The position numbers and the translations under genes are program-made. This document shows positions 25,554-34,911 of a stretch of DNA of 64,000 nt, in pieces. Each line of letters starts with the position of its first letter. The stretch's first letter is position 1. The notes beneath the pieces were generated by a model, which did not search any database, had not been told where the DNA came from, and was given only the letters and a program-made list of their open reading frames with translations. The DNA is from Pseudomonas abieticivorans (lineage in GTDB: Bacteria > Pseudomonadota > Gammaproteobacteria > Pseudomonadales > Pseudomonadaceae): the NCBI RefSeq assembly GCF_023509015.1, contig NZ_CP094975.1, positions 503,501 through 567,500 of the forward strand. Direction: 5' to 3'.

Positions 25554-26081
25554 CTACCAGCTCAAGGTCACCTTCACCAAGTCCGAATACTCGCCCGCCT
25601 CCGGCACCTGGGCCAGGTGCTGGATACGGCCATACAGGGGTAACTCGACCGAGCCGGTGCTGGGCACCACGCCGCTGAGCACTTGGTTCACCGGGAGCGG
25701 CACGCGCCGGGCCGGGTCGCGGTACAGGGTATAGGGGATGGCCGGGGTACCCGCGCGCGGCCCGCCCAGGTAACGCACCTCGCCCACGCCGCCATGCTGG
25801 CCGCCGTCGACTTGCAACTGGTAGGCGGTGTCGGGGTTGCATTCCAGCCGCGCCAGGCGTTGGCCCGACAGTTGGGCCGAAAGCGGGCCCTGCGGGTCGT
25901 CCAGCCGCGCGGCGCTGCCAAAGTCCAGGGTGCCGAGGCTTTCTACGCCGCCATCGCGCACATGGGACACCAGCAGGCAGCCGCGCTGCACGCTTACGCG
26001 CACCTCCACCTGCAACTGTGCCGCCAGTGCCGCGTCACCGAGCGTCAGGCTCAGCAGCGCCGCGATTGATCGTCCCTTCAC
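25554..26081 (-). CDS. Spore-coat-U domain fimbrial subunit, first gene of the operon
   Basis: A 175-residue exported protein: signal peptide (KGRSIAALLSLTLGDAALA), then an SCPU domain with QRGCLLVSH, SLGTLDFG, RLECNPD and the closing AGEYSDLVKVTLSW. I chose the GTG at 26081, with GGGAG 7 nt upstream; an ATG at 26117 would add 12 residues before the signal. It opens the seven-gene fimbrial operon, the slot held by CsuA/B in Acinetobacter, though it is not obviously the major pilin. Confidence 0.83.
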   Translation of the reverse strand: MKGRSIAALLSLTLGDAALAAQLQVEVRVSVQRGCLLVSHVRDGGVESLGTLDFGSAARLDDPQGPLSAQLSGQRLARLECNPDTAYQLQVDGGQHGGVGEVRYLGGPRAGTPAIPYTLYRDPARRVPLPVNQVLSGVVPSTGSVELPLYGRIQHLAQVPEAGEYSDLVKVTLSW

Positions 26082-26282
26082 GCCTTCACTCCCTTGCCAA
26101 GCTTGGATCCATGCCAATGAGGTTAGCAGCCCGCCACTGCGGCGCCAGGTTTGTGTAAAAAACCCGACGCGCAGTCCGACAATCGCCCATGCTTTTGCGA
26201 GATGGCTGGCTGCGGTTTTCCCGATTGGTTAAATTAGGCGGATGGCTCCACCGTGGGCTTCGCGCAACGAGAGGAACGCCCC

Positions 26283-27398
26283 TTGGCCGCCATACCGCCA
26301 AAAAAATCCTGGTTCAAATCACGCTTCGGCACCCCTGCCCTGCCCATCGGCCGCGGGCAGCACATCACCGACTACTTCCAGCACAAGGCCGGGCAGCAGG
26401 GCTACACCCTGAGCGATGGCCAGCAACAGGTGATCGCGCGCATGGCCGAGAAGGTCGAGCCGCTGTTGCAACCCGACACCGTCAAAGCGCCCCACAGCCT
26501 GTACCTGCATGGCGCCGTGGGCCGAGGCAAAAGCTGGCTGCTGGACGGTTTTTTCCAGGCCATGCCCCTGAGCGAAAAGCGCCGCCTGCACTTTCATGAC
26601 TTCTTCGCCAAACTGCACGAAGGCATGTTCCGCCACCGCGAACAGCCCGACGCCCTGGCCCTGACCTTGGACGAGCTGCTCGCCGATTGCCGGGTGCTGT
26701 GCTTTGACGAGTTCCATGTGCACGACATCGGCGACGCCATGCTGATCACGCGGCTGTTCAAGGCCCTGTTCGAGCGCGGCATCTTCCTGCTGGTGACCTC
26801 CAACTACCCGCCCGAGGGCCTGTTGCCCAACCCGCTGTACCACGAGCGCTTTTTGCCGGTGATCAAGTTGATCAGCAGCCAGATGCACGTGATGGAAGTC
26901 GGCGGCGCCCAGGACTACCGCGCCGACCCAAGCTCCGGCGCGGGCCAGCAATTCGCCCGTGGCCACTACGTCTGGCCCGGCACCCCGGCGCAGCGCCAAG
27001 CCCTGCAACTGCCCCCCGCCGACCTGCCGCACTTCCCGCTGGCCGTGGGCAAGCGCCAGTTGCGCGCGCGCATGAGCCATGAGCGCAGCGTGCGCTTTGA
27101 CTTCGACGACATCTGCGAACAACCGACCGCGGTGATGGACTATCTGGAACTGAACCGTCAGTTCGACACCTGGATCATCGACAAACTGCCGCTGCTGGAT
27201 GACTGCTCGATTGCCGTGCAGCAGCGGTTTATCAATTTGATCGACGTGCTGTATGACCAGGACAAGTGCTTGCAACTGATCAGCGAGCGGCCGCTGGCCG
27301 AGAGCCTGGCGGGCAAGGCGATTGATTTGGCGCGCACGCGCAGTCGGTTGGGGCAGTTGATCGAGGTGGGGCCTATCTTGCCCGCAGTACCTGGCTGA
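26283..27398 (+). CDS. zapE: Cell division ATPase ZapE (AFG1-like)
   Basis: A 371-residue AFG1-family P-loop ATPase. Walker A is HGAVGRGKSWLLD (about residue 75), Walker B is LCFDEFHVHDI (about 140), and a sensor segment LLVTSNYPPEGLLPN follows. In E. coli ZapE binds the Z-ring and acts in constriction under low oxygen; the mitochondrial homologue helps clear respiratory proteins. The TTG at 26283 is preferred because GAGAGG precedes it; a GTG at 26253 would add ten residues. Its 3' end overlaps that of the convergent prpE by 26 bp. Confidence 0.9.
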   Translation: MAAIPPKKSWFKSRFGTPALPIGRGQHITDYFQHKAGQQGYTLSDGQQQVIARMAEKVEPLLQPDTVKAPHSLYLHGAVGRGKSWLLDGFFQAMPLSEKRRLHFHDFFAKLHEGMFRHREQPDALALTLDELLADCRVLCFDEFHVHDIGDAMLITRLFKALFERGIFLLVTSNYPPEGLLPNPLYHERFLPVIKLISSQMHVMEVGGAQDYRADPSSGAGQQFARGHYVWPGTPAQRQALQLPPADLPHFPLAVGKRQLRARMSHERSVRFDFDDICEQPTAVMDYLELNRQFDTWIIDKLPLLDDCSIAVQQRFINLIDVLYDQDKCLQLISERPLAESLAGKAIDLARTRSRLGQLIEVGPILPAVPG

Positions 27399-29250
27399 TC
27401 TCGCCCACTATCGCCACATCATCCAACGTCGAAGGCGGCGCAAACACCTCGTCATCGGCAATCTTGCGCAACACCCCGCGCAAGATCTTCCCCGAACGGG
27501 TCTTGGGCAATCGCTTGACCACCCGCACCTGGCGAAAGCACGCCAGGGCGCCGATCCGTTCGCGCACCGTTGCGCTCAGTTCCTGCTGCAACTGCCGCTC
27601 CTCGATGCCGTCACCGTCCTTGAGCACCACCAGCGCCAACGGCACCTGGCCCTTGATGGCGTCGTGCACACCGATCACCGCGCATTCGGCCACGGCCGGG
27701 TGCAGGGCCACCAGGTCTTCCATTTCGCCGGTGGACAGGCGATGGCCGGCCACGTTAATGACGTCGTCGGTGCGGCCCATGATGTAGACAAAACCCTCCT
27801 CGTCCAGGTAGCCGCCGTCACCGGTGTGGTAAAAGCCTGGGAAGGTGCTGAGGTAGGCCTGCAGGTAGCGTGGGTGGTCACGCCACAGGGTCTGGCTGCA
27901 GCCGGGCGGCAGTGGCAGCGCGATCACGATGCTGCCTTGCTCGTTGGCGCCCAGGGCCTGGCCCTGCTCGCCCATCACGCGCACGTCGTAGCCCGGCACC
28001 GCGCGGTTGCTGGAGCCTGCGCGCGAGCCGCTGCCCTCCAAGCCTGCGCAAGGGGCGGTCACCGGCCAACCGGTTTCGGTCTGCCACCAATGGTCGTGCA
28101 CCGGTTTGCCGGTCTGTTCCTCCAGCCATTGATGGGTGCTGCTGTCGAGCTTTTCGCCGGCCAGGAACACTTGGCGCAGCGAGCTCAAATCGTAGCGGGC
28201 CAGCAGGCGGCCTTCCGGGTCTTGCTTGCGGATCGCGCGCATGGCGGTGGGCGCGCAGAACAACGCGTTCACCTGGTATTGCTCGATGATGCGCCAGTAA
28301 CTGCCGGCATCCGGGGTGCGGATCGGCTTGCCCTCGTACAGCACGCTGGTGCAACCGCACAGCAACGGCCCGTAGACGATCAGCGAATGGCCGACCACCC
28401 AGCCGACGTCCGAGATGCCCCACCACACCTCCCCCGGCTGCATCCCGTAGACCTGGGTCATGGCGAAGGTCAGCGCCACCGCGTGGCCGCCGTTTTCACG
28501 CACGATACCCTTGGGCTTGCCGGTGGTGCCGGAGGTGTACATGATGTACAGAGGGTCGCCACTGGCCAGTTCCACCGGGCCTGCGGGCTCGGCGCGCACG
28601 ACTTCGCGCTGCCAGTCCAGGTCGCGACCCGGTTGCAACTGGGCGACGGCTTGCGGCCGTTGCAGTACCAGCACGTGATCGGGCTGGTGCTTGGCCAACG
28701 CCACGGCCTGGTCCACCAGCGGCTTGTATTCGATCACCCGATCAAACTCCAACCCGCAGGACGCGGTCAGCAACAACCGTGGCTGTGCATCGTCGATGCG
28801 CACGGCCAACTCATTGGCGGCAAACCCGCCGAACACCACCGAATGCACCGCGCCAATGCGCGCGCAGGCCAGCATGGCCATGGCGGCCTGGGGCACCATG
28901 GGCATGTAGATGATCACCCCATCGCCCTTCTGCACCCCAAGCTTGCGCAGCAGGCCGGCCAGTTGCGCCACCTCGGCCAGCAACTGGCGGTAGGTGAAGC
29001 GCTGCTGGCTACCGGTGACGGGCGAGTCGTAAGCCAGCGCGATCTGCTCGCCACGGCCTTGTTCCACCTGATGGTCCAAGGCCAGGTAGCTGGTGTTCAA
29101 GCGCCCGTCGGCGAACCACTGGTGGGTGCCGTCGCCGCGCTCGGTCAAGGTCTGCGTGGGCGGGCGAAACCAGGCCACGTGACGGGCCTGTTCGGCCCAG
29201 AATGCAGCCGGTTCAGCGATGGAGTGGGCGTAGGCGTGCTGATAATTCAT
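27373..29250 (-). CDS. prpE: Propionate--CoA ligase (PrpE type)
   Basis: A 625-residue acyl-adenylate-forming ligase. It begins with the ACAS N-terminal domain (YQHAYAHSIAEPAAFWAEQA), has the P-loop YTSGTTGKPKG (about residue 235), the aromatic/adenylate motif HDHWWQTETGWP (about 390), the hinge region YHTGDGGYLDEEG and the acetylatable lysine in RSGKILR near the C-terminus. It activates propionate, and probably acetate, to the CoA ester. Monocistronic; no prp methylcitrate genes are near. A strong CA motif in the leader suggests Crc control. Confidence 0.9.
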   Translation of the reverse strand: MNYQHAYAHSIAEPAAFWAEQARHVAWFRPPTQTLTERGDGTHQWFADGRLNTSYLALDHQVEQGRGEQIALAYDSPVTGSQQRFTYRQLLAEVAQLAGLLRKLGVQKGDGVIIYMPMVPQAAMAMLACARIGAVHSVVFGGFAANELAVRIDDAQPRLLLTASCGLEFDRVIEYKPLVDQAVALAKHQPDHVLVLQRPQAVAQLQPGRDLDWQREVVRAEPAGPVELASGDPLYIMYTSGTTGKPKGIVRENGGHAVALTFAMTQVYGMQPGEVWWGISDVGWVVGHSLIVYGPLLCGCTSVLYEGKPIRTPDAGSYWRIIEQYQVNALFCAPTAMRAIRKQDPEGRLLARYDLSSLRQVFLAGEKLDSSTHQWLEEQTGKPVHDHWWQTETGWPVTAPCAGLEGSGSRAGSSNRAVPGYDVRVMGEQGQALGANEQGSIVIALPLPPGCSQTLWRDHPRYLQAYLSTFPGFYHTGDGGYLDEEGFVYIMGRTDDVINVAGHRLSTGEMEDLVALHPAVAECAVIGVHDAIKGQVPLALVVLKDGDGIEERQLQQELSATVRERIGALACFRQVRVVKRLPKTRSGKILRGVLRKIADDEVFAPPSTLDDVAIVGEISQVLRAR

Positions 29251-29264
29251 CGATGTGCAACCCT

Positions 29265-29280
29265 GGATTGTTGTTATTGA
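29265..29280 (-). promoter_or_regulatory. Candidate Crc/Hfq (CA motif) site in the prpE leader
   Basis: On the minus strand: TCAATAACAACAATCC, containing AATAACAA (AANAANAA), 15-30 nt upstream of the prpE ATG. This position would let Crc-Hfq repress translation on preferred carbon sources. Confidence 0.55.
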
Positions 29281-29289
29281 GGGCGAAGG

Positions 29290-30675
29290 ATGAGTATGGC
29301 CGGTGTCCCGCAGGTTGCCATGGCGCGGTATCATGCGCGTCATCTCTTACTGGCCGATGACACCTTTATGGACACCCTCGCACGCTTGAAAGCAGGCCTT
29401 TTGGCAGGCACCACCCGCTTGGACCTGAGCTGTGGCCTGAGCGAATTCCCGCAGGAAATCTTCGACCTGGCCGACAGCCTGGAGATACTCAACCTGAGCG
29501 GCAACGCGTTGAGCAGCCTGCCCGATGACCTGCACCGGCTGACCCGCATGAAGGTGCTGTTTTGTTCGGACAATCAGTTCACCGAGCTGCCCGCGTGCAT
29601 CGGCCAATGCCCGCAGCTGAGCATGGTCGGCTTCAAGGCCAACCGCATCGTCAGCGTGCCGGCCGCGGCATTGCCGGCCAAGTTGCGCTGGCTGATCCTG
29701 ACGGACAACTGCATCGAGCAACTGCCTGAGGCCCTGGGTGAACATTTCCTGATGCAAAAGCTGATGCTGTCTGGCAACCGCCTGCGCCAACTGCCCGGCA
29801 GCATGGCCAAGCTGCACAACCTGGAGTTGCTGCGCCTGTCCGCCAACCAGCTGGAATACCTGCCGGCCTGGCTGCTGCAGCTCGAAAGCCTGGCCTGGTT
29901 GGCCTATGCCGGCAACCCAATGGGCGAAGCCTTCGACACGCCACAGGACGACACCCAGGTGGTCGAGATCCCTTGGGCAGAGCTGACGTTGGCGCAGCAA
30001 CTGGGCGAAGGCGCTTCCGGCGTCATCCGCCAGGGCCTGTGGCGCGGCACCCAGCCGGTGGCGGTGAAGCTGTACAAGGGCCACATGACCAGCGACGGCA
30101 CGCCGCTCAACGAGATGAACGCGTGCCTGGCGGCCGGCAACCACCCCAACCTGATCAAGGTGCTGGGGCGTATCGTCGATCACCCGCAGGGCGCCACGGG
30201 GCTGGTGATGGAACTGATCGACCCGGCCTTCAAGAACCTGGCCGGGTTACCGAGCCTGGATACCTGCAGCCGCGATGTGTATGCCGCACACACCCAACCT
30301 ACCCCACAGGCCGCGCTGCGCATCGCTCGCGGCATCGCCTCGGTGGCCGCGCACCTGCACGCGCGCGGCATCGCTCATGGCGATTTGTATGCGCACAATA
30401 TCCTCTGGCGCGAAGACGGCGAATGCCTGCTGGGGGATTTTGGCGCGGCGTGCTTCTACCCGCGTGACCGCAGCCGAGCGGCGGAGTTGATGGAGCGGAT
30501 CGAGGTGAATGCGTTCGGGATATTGCTGGGGGAGTTGCTGGATATCTGCGGTATCGGCGGTAACGTCGAGGATCTGGACATGCTGCATGCCGAATGCACG
30601 CAACCGGACATGCTGGATCGGCCTTGGTTCGAAGATATCCACGACCAGCTGAACGAGTACAGCCTGCCTGAGTAG
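29290..30675 (+). CDS. Leucine-rich-repeat protein with C-terminal protein kinase domain
   Basis: A 461-residue eukaryote-like fusion. Residues about 40-215 hold roughly seven leucine-rich repeats of the L-x-x-L-x-L-S-x-N/D type. Residues about 230-455 form a kinase domain with glycine loop LGEGASGVIRQG (about 238), ATP lysine in PVAVKLYKG (about 258), catalytic loop HGDLYAHNIL (about 363, HGD rather than HRD) and DFG in GDFGAAC (about 384). No signal peptide or membrane helix, so cytoplasmic. The ATG at 29290 follows a GAGG; the ATG at 29368 is an alternative. Target unknown. Confidence 0.85.
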   Translation: MSMAGVPQVAMARYHARHLLLADDTFMDTLARLKAGLLAGTTRLDLSCGLSEFPQEIFDLADSLEILNLSGNALSSLPDDLHRLTRMKVLFCSDNQFTELPACIGQCPQLSMVGFKANRIVSVPAAALPAKLRWLILTDNCIEQLPEALGEHFLMQKLMLSGNRLRQLPGSMAKLHNLELLRLSANQLEYLPAWLLQLESLAWLAYAGNPMGEAFDTPQDDTQVVEIPWAELTLAQQLGEGASGVIRQGLWRGTQPVAVKLYKGHMTSDGTPLNEMNACLAAGNHPNLIKVLGRIVDHPQGATGLVMELIDPAFKNLAGLPSLDTCSRDVYAAHTQPTPQAALRIARGIASVAAHLHARGIAHGDLYAHNILWREDGECLLGDFGAACFYPRDRSRAAELMERIEVNAFGILLGELLDICGIGGNVEDLDMLHAECTQPDMLDRPWFEDIHDQLNEYSLPE

Positions 30676-30697
30676 GAGCGGCGGTTCGCCGCTCCTA
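30673..30697. terminator. Hairpin between convergent LRR-kinase and YebC-type genes
   Basis: Perfect 11-bp stem TAGGAGCGGCG / CGCCGCTCCTA with a 3-nt loop, starting in the kinase gene's TAG stop. No long T-run follows on either side, so it may be a transcript-end stabiliser or a weak terminator. Confidence 0.6.
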
Positions 30698-30703
30698 AGG
30701 GGT

Positions 30704-31411
30704 TTAGCCCGCCAGGCCCACGTACACGTTCTGCACGTCATCGTTCTCGTCGATGGCTTCCAGGAACGCTTCGACTTCCGCCATGTGCTCGTCGCTCAAA
30801 CCCGACACTGGGTTTTTCGAGGTGTAGCCGATCTTGGCCGCGACCACGGTGAAGCCCTGCTCCGGCAGCGCCTTGCACACGGCGTCAAGGTCGGTGACTT
30901 CGGTGATGAACAGGGTCTGGCCCTCCTCCTCGCCCTCGTCGAAATCCTGCGCGCCGGCTTCGATGGCGGCCATTTCGGCATCGGCGTCCGGGTTGACCGG
31001 GGTCGCTTCGATCATGCCCACGTGGTTGAAGTCCCACGACACCGAGCCTTCGGCGCCCAGGGTGCCCTTGCGAAACAGCACGCGGATTTGCGATACGGTG
31101 CGGTTGACGTTGTCGGTCAGGCACTCGACGATCACCGGCACTTGGTGCGGGGCAAAGCCTTCGTATTTGACCAGGCTGTAGTGCACGGCGTCGCCGCCAA
31201 TGCCGGCGCCTTTCTTGATGGCGCGTTCCAGGGTTTCGCGGGTCATCGAGGCTTTTTTCGCCTGCTCGATCACCAGGCGCAACCGCGCGTTGGTGTCCGG
31301 GTCGGTGCCGGAACGAGCAGCGATCGAAATTTCCTTGGACAGCTTGCCAAAAATCCGCCCTTTGGCGTTGGCTGCTGCTTCTCTGTGTTTAACTTTCCAC
31401 TGTGCGCCCAT
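30704..31411 (-). CDS. YebC/PmpR-family transcriptional regulator or translation factor
   Basis: A 235-residue YebC-family protein with the family opening ([20 protein letters not shown], where canonical YebC has H-S-K-W) and the segments [19 protein letters not shown] and [15 protein letters not shown]. YebC proteins act as transcription factors and, as shown more recently, relieve ribosome stalling at prolines. The altered N-terminus suggests the YeeN-like second paralogue rather than the ruvC-linked YebC. AAAGAGAG precedes the ATG at 31411. Confidence 0.88.
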   Translation of the reverse strand: MGAQWKVKHREAAANAKGRIFGKLSKEISIAARSGTDPDTNARLRLVIEQAKKASMTRETLERAIKKGAGIGGDAVHYSLVKYEGFAPHQVPVIVECLTDNVNRTVSQIRVLFRKGTLGAEGSVSWDFNHVGMIEATPVNPDADAEMAAIEAGAQDFDEGEEEGQTLFITEVTDLDAVCKALPEQGFTVVAAKIGYTSKNPVSGLSDEHMAEVEAFLEAIDENDDVQNVYVGLAG

Positions 31412-31537
31412 GTCGACTCTCTTTCTTTGGCGCCGATGCCGGTATCGATCAGCGCATCGCGCCAGTTTATACGCACCACCGGCCAATCGACAAAAAAACC
31501 CGGTCAGTCTGCCGAGACCTGACCGGGAAAGGGCATA

Positions 31538-32845
31538 TCAGGTGCGCAGGGGTTTGATGTTCAGCGCAGGCTCAGGCGTATCGGCAACCTTCAGGCTCAC
31601 GGGCCGGCTGTTCCAGTGCGGCACCAGCACGGCTGCGGAAAACAGCGCGCAACCGGCGAACACGATAAACACCGTGACCGTATCGAAATAGCCCGGCAAC
31701 AGGCCACCCAGGACCGCCCCCACCGACCCGCAGCCGTTGACGAAGCCGGCTGCCGTAGCCCCGGCCTTGGCGGTGCCGAAGTCGATCGCCGCCGCACCGC
31801 TGATCATGGCGTCCGGCCCGTACAGGGTCAGGCCCATCACAAACAACAAGCTCACCACCACCATCACGCTGCCGGTGTGCATGGCGCCCATGAACAAGGC
31901 CAAGGTCACGGTCAATGCCAGCAAACTGATCACACAGGCCGGCATGCGCCGGGCACCAAACAGCTTGTCGGAGGCCATGCCGATCATGATCGGGCCCAGC
32001 AACCCGGCCAGTTCAAAGGCCGTCGGCACAATGGCCGCACCCACCTTGCCCACTTGCGGCATCTGCTCGAAGACAATCACCGGCCCCCAAAGCAAAATCG
32101 CATAACGTGCTGGCTTGAGCATGAAATACGCCAGCCCCAGCACCAGTACCGTGCGGTTGCGCAGCACCTCGCGCAGCGGCGCCCAGACACTGGTGACATG
32201 GGCTGCGGCCTGGACCTGCACTTGCGGCTCCACCGGCGGCAAGCCCACGTCTTGCGGCGTGTTGCGCTGGAAAATAAAGAACAATACGGCCACCAGCCCG
32301 ACCACGACGGCGCAGGAGACAAACGCCGCCTCCCAGTTGCCGAACACGGTGTAGGCCCAATACCCGGCGAAGGGTGAAGCCACAAGGCCGCCGAAGGCGT
32401 AGCACGAACTCCACCAGCCCAGTACCCGGCCGCGTTGCTCGGCGGGAAAAAAGCTGCCGATGTTCTTGCACAACCCCGACCAGCCGGTGGACTGGGCCAT
32501 GCCCTGGATCAGCATGCAGGTGGCGAAGATCGGAAAGGTCGCGTATGTGCCCATCACCAAGGCCGCCAGGGCCGATATCACCAGGCCGCCCAGCACCACT
32601 ACCCGTGGGCCAAAGCGGTCGGCGAGCATGCCCCAGGTGAACTGCCCCACGGCGTAGGCCGCCAGGTAGATACCATCCAGGTTGGCCATGGCCATTTTGT
32701 CGAGGTGGAAGGTGGGGTCGTCGCTGATGCCCAGCTTGGCCACGGAGAACGCTTTGCGGGTGAAGTAGAAGGCGGCATAGGCCAACCAGGTGATCGCGAA
32801 AATCTGCGTGCGCCAACGCTTCAGGGATGCGATGTGCTGTGTCAT
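31538..32845 (-). CDS. MFS transporter, organophosphate:phosphate (GlpT/UhpT/PgtP-like) type, candidate 2-aminoethylphosphonate importer
   Basis: A 435-residue membrane protein with about twelve hydrophobic segments. The N-terminal WLAYAAFYFTRKAFSVAK and GMLADRFGPR loop place it in the organophosphate:phosphate antiporter branch, and WWSSCYAFGG resembles the PgtP/UhpC group. Its neighbours are phnW and phnX and two LysR regulators, so uptake of 2-aminoethylphosphonate is the likely role; an MFS importer for this compound (AepP) has been described in Pseudomonas. Assignment to AepP is inference. It is divergent from a LysR gene 238 bp away. Confidence 0.82.
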   Translation of the reverse strand: MTQHIASLKRWRTQIFAITWLAYAAFYFTRKAFSVAKLGISDDPTFHLDKMAMANLDGIYLAAYAVGQFTWGMLADRFGPRVVVLGGLVISALAALVMGTYATFPIFATCMLIQGMAQSTGWSGLCKNIGSFFPAEQRGRVLGWWSSCYAFGGLVASPFAGYWAYTVFGNWEAAFVSCAVVVGLVAVLFFIFQRNTPQDVGLPPVEPQVQVQAAAHVTSVWAPLREVLRNRTVLVLGLAYFMLKPARYAILLWGPVIVFEQMPQVGKVGAAIVPTAFELAGLLGPIMIGMASDKLFGARRMPACVISLLALTVTLALFMGAMHTGSVMVVVSLLFVMGLTLYGPDAMISGAAAIDFGTAKAGATAAGFVNGCGSVGAVLGGLLPGYFDTVTVFIVFAGCALFSAAVLVPHWNSRPVSLKVADTPEPALNIKPLRT

Positions 32846-33030
32846 GTGAGTCTGACCTCGGGGGTTGAGTGTGCCGGCAGAGTTCGAAGTAAAAACGCCA
32901 ATATTTTTATTGTGATAAGCACTTCAGGGCGGGCCCGCACCTGGTCAGCCGGGTGGTTAAACCCGTGACTCGTCGTAGATCTGTGTCCGACAATCGAGCT
33001 GGAAGCGATAGAAACAATTACAGACACATA

Positions 33031-33057
33031 AGTGAAATCGATTTATCGTATTTCACT
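33031..33057. promoter_or_regulatory. Dyad operator candidate before the first LysR gene
   Basis: AGTGAAAT (33031-33038) and ATTTCACT (33050-33057) form perfect 8-bp arms around an 11-nt A/T-rich spacer, 26 bp before the LysR ATG in the space shared with the divergent MFS gene. It looks like an autoregulatory LysR binding site. Confidence 0.55.
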
Positions 33058-33083
33058 CATAAGCTCAGCTTGTAAGGATTGCC

Positions 33084-33953
33084 ATGGCCGTTTCCCACGC
33101 CCAACTCAAAGCCTTCCACGCCGTTGCCGTGGCCGGCAGCTTCACCCGCGCTGCCGAAAAACTGTTCCTGACCCAACCTGCGATTTCCGATCAAGTGCGC
33201 AAGCTCGAAGAGCGTTTCAGCGTGCAGCTGTTCAACCGCAACAAGCGCTCGGTGCACCTCACCGACCTGGGTGAACGCCTGCTGGCCATCACCCAACGCC
33301 TGTTCGTGAGCGAGGCCGAGGCCTTCGAGCTGTTGCAGGATTCCCAGGCCCTGCAGACCGGCAGCCTGACCCTGGCGGTGGACGCCCCCGTGCACGTGTT
33401 GCCGCAGATCGCCAGGTTTTGCCAGCGCTACCCCGGCATTACCGTGAAGATCGAAACCGGCAACACCGACGACTCGCTGGGGCGATTGTTCAGCTACCAG
33501 GCGGACCTGGCCCTGATCGGCCGCGACATCGAAGACGAGCGCCTGCTGATCGTGCCGTTGCGCGATGCCTCGATGGTGGCGTTTGTTTCCAAGAGCCACC
33601 CGTGGGCCGGGCGCACCAGCATCCACTTGGCCGACCTTGACGACACACCACTGGTGCTGCGCGAGACCGGCTCGGTCACCCGGCAAACCCTGGAAGAGGA
33701 AATGCACGCCCGTGGCCTGCGCATCCGCCCGGCGATCCAGGTGGAAGGCCGGGAGGCAGCGCGCGAAGCGGTGGTGGTGGGGATTGGCGTGGGCGTGGTG
33801 TCGGCGGCCGAAGTGGGCGCCGATGCGCGGGTGTGCGTGTTGCCGATTATCGATTGCCAACGGCGCCTGACCGAGAACCTGGTGTGTTTGCGCGAACAGC
33901 AGACCCGGCGGGTAGTGGCGACCTTCCTGGAGATTATGGCGGAGCCGGCGTAA
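33084..33953 (+). CDS. LysR-family regulator, likely for the phosphonate transporter
   Basis: A 289-residue LysR protein: winged helix-turn-helix at about 5-65 (GSFTRAAEKLFLTQPAISDQ and VRKLEERFSVQLFNR) and a type-2 periplasmic-binding-like effector domain from about 90. It is divergent from the MFS gene and convergent with a second LysR gene, whose 3' end it overlaps by 20 bp. The two share layout and length but differ in sequence. By position it probably controls the transporter in response to a phosphonate. Confidence 0.9.
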   Translation: MAVSHAQLKAFHAVAVAGSFTRAAEKLFLTQPAISDQVRKLEERFSVQLFNRNKRSVHLTDLGERLLAITQRLFVSEAEAFELLQDSQALQTGSLTLAVDAPVHVLPQIARFCQRYPGITVKIETGNTDDSLGRLFSYQADLALIGRDIEDERLLIVPLRDASMVAFVSKSHPWAGRTSIHLADLDDTPLVLRETGSVTRQTLEEEMHARGLRIRPAIQVEGREAAREAVVVGIGVGVVSAAEVGADARVCVLPIIDCQRRLTENLVCLREQQTRRVVATFLEIMAEPA

Positions 33954-34803
33954 CCGGTGCCAAGGCCATGAACGCCTGAATCAGACGCAACTCGCGTCGC
34001 CGTTCCAGGCAGCCGATCATGTGCCGGTTGACCAACCCCGCCCCACTCACCGGCACCGCGATCACCCGTGGGTCATGGCTGACCTCCACCGAGGAGACGA
34101 TGCCGATCCCCAACTGCGCCGCCACCGCCTCCGTCACAGCCTCGCGGCTGTCCAGCTCCAGCAGCACCCGTGGGTGAATCCCAGCCTGGGCACAGGCCGA
34201 GTCAAAGGTGCGCCGGGTGATCGAGTTCGGCTCGCGCAACACCATGATCTGCTGGTCCAGTTGCTTGATCTGGATCGAGCGCCCTTCCCACTCATGCCCG
34301 GCCGGTACCAGCGCGCAGATGTGCGAGGCGGTCAGTGTCTGCAGGTGCAGGCCCTTGCGCGGCTCCACCTCGGTCATCACCGCCACGTCGGCGTGCTCGG
34401 ACAGCAGCGCTGCCAGGGTCTCCTGGGCGTTGCCCAGGCGCAGGTTCACCGTGATGCCGGGGTAGCGCGCCCGCAGGCTGGCCAGCATCGGCATCACCCG
34501 GTGCGGGCCGTCGGCGGCCACCTCCAGGCGCCCGGTCAGCAGTTGCCGGTTGGCCTCCAGCAGCACCTGGGCCTCTTCGGCCAGGCCAAACATGGCGCGG
34601 GTGATGGCCGCAAGCTTGATGCCTTCCTCCGTCAGCTCCACCCGCCGGGCAGTGCGCCGCAAAAGGGTAATCTGGTAGTGCTCTTCAAGGGCCTTGATGT
34701 GCCCGGTGACCGCCGGCTGGCTGATGAACAGCCGGCTGGCAGCCCGGGTGAAACTGCCCTCGCGGGCCACTGCATCGAAGGCGCGTAGCTGAAAAAGGTT
34801 CAT
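33934..34803 (-). CDS. LysR-family regulator of the phnWX operon
   Basis: A 289-residue LysR regulator: N-terminal DNA-binding domain (GSFTRAASRLFISQPAVTGH and IKALEEHYQITLLRR) and an effector domain with NSITRRTFDSACAQAG, comparable to GSVTRQTLEEEM in its neighbour. It is divergent from phnW with 108 bp between starts, so it is the likely activator of 2-aminoethylphosphonate breakdown. Confidence 0.9.
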   Translation of the reverse strand: MNLFQLRAFDAVAREGSFTRAASRLFISQPAVTGHIKALEEHYQITLLRRTARRVELTEEGIKLAAITRAMFGLAEEAQVLLEANRQLLTGRLEVAADGPHRVMPMLASLRARYPGITVNLRLGNAQETLAALLSEHADVAVMTEVEPRKGLHLQTLTASHICALVPAGHEWEGRSIQIKQLDQQIMVLREPNSITRRTFDSACAQAGIHPRVLLELDSREAVTEAVAAQLGIGIVSSVEVSHDPRVIAVPVSGAGLVNRHMIGCLERRRELRLIQAFMALAPVTPAPP

Positions 34804-34822
34804 GGATCGGCCTGACTTATAG

Positions 34823-34861
34823 TTGGCATAACAACAAACAATTTGATTGATGCTTTGCCAA
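34823..34861. promoter_or_regulatory. Inverted half-sites in the LysR-phnW intergenic region
   Basis: TTGGCA (34823-34828) and TGCCAA (34856-34861) flank an A-rich stretch containing AACAACAAACAA. Position and symmetry suit a LysR operator with distant half-sites. The A-rich core could also act as a CA motif if it is transcribed. Confidence 0.4.
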
Positions 34862-34911
34862 ATTGCAACTTAGCCCCCGTAAGTTCAGCCCACCGCTTGC
34901 GAGGAACCACC

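Noticed and set aside
24682..25842. Frame spanning two fimbrial subunit genes (386 codons)
   Set aside because: Out of frame with both; separate signal peptides and SCPU domains show two real genes.
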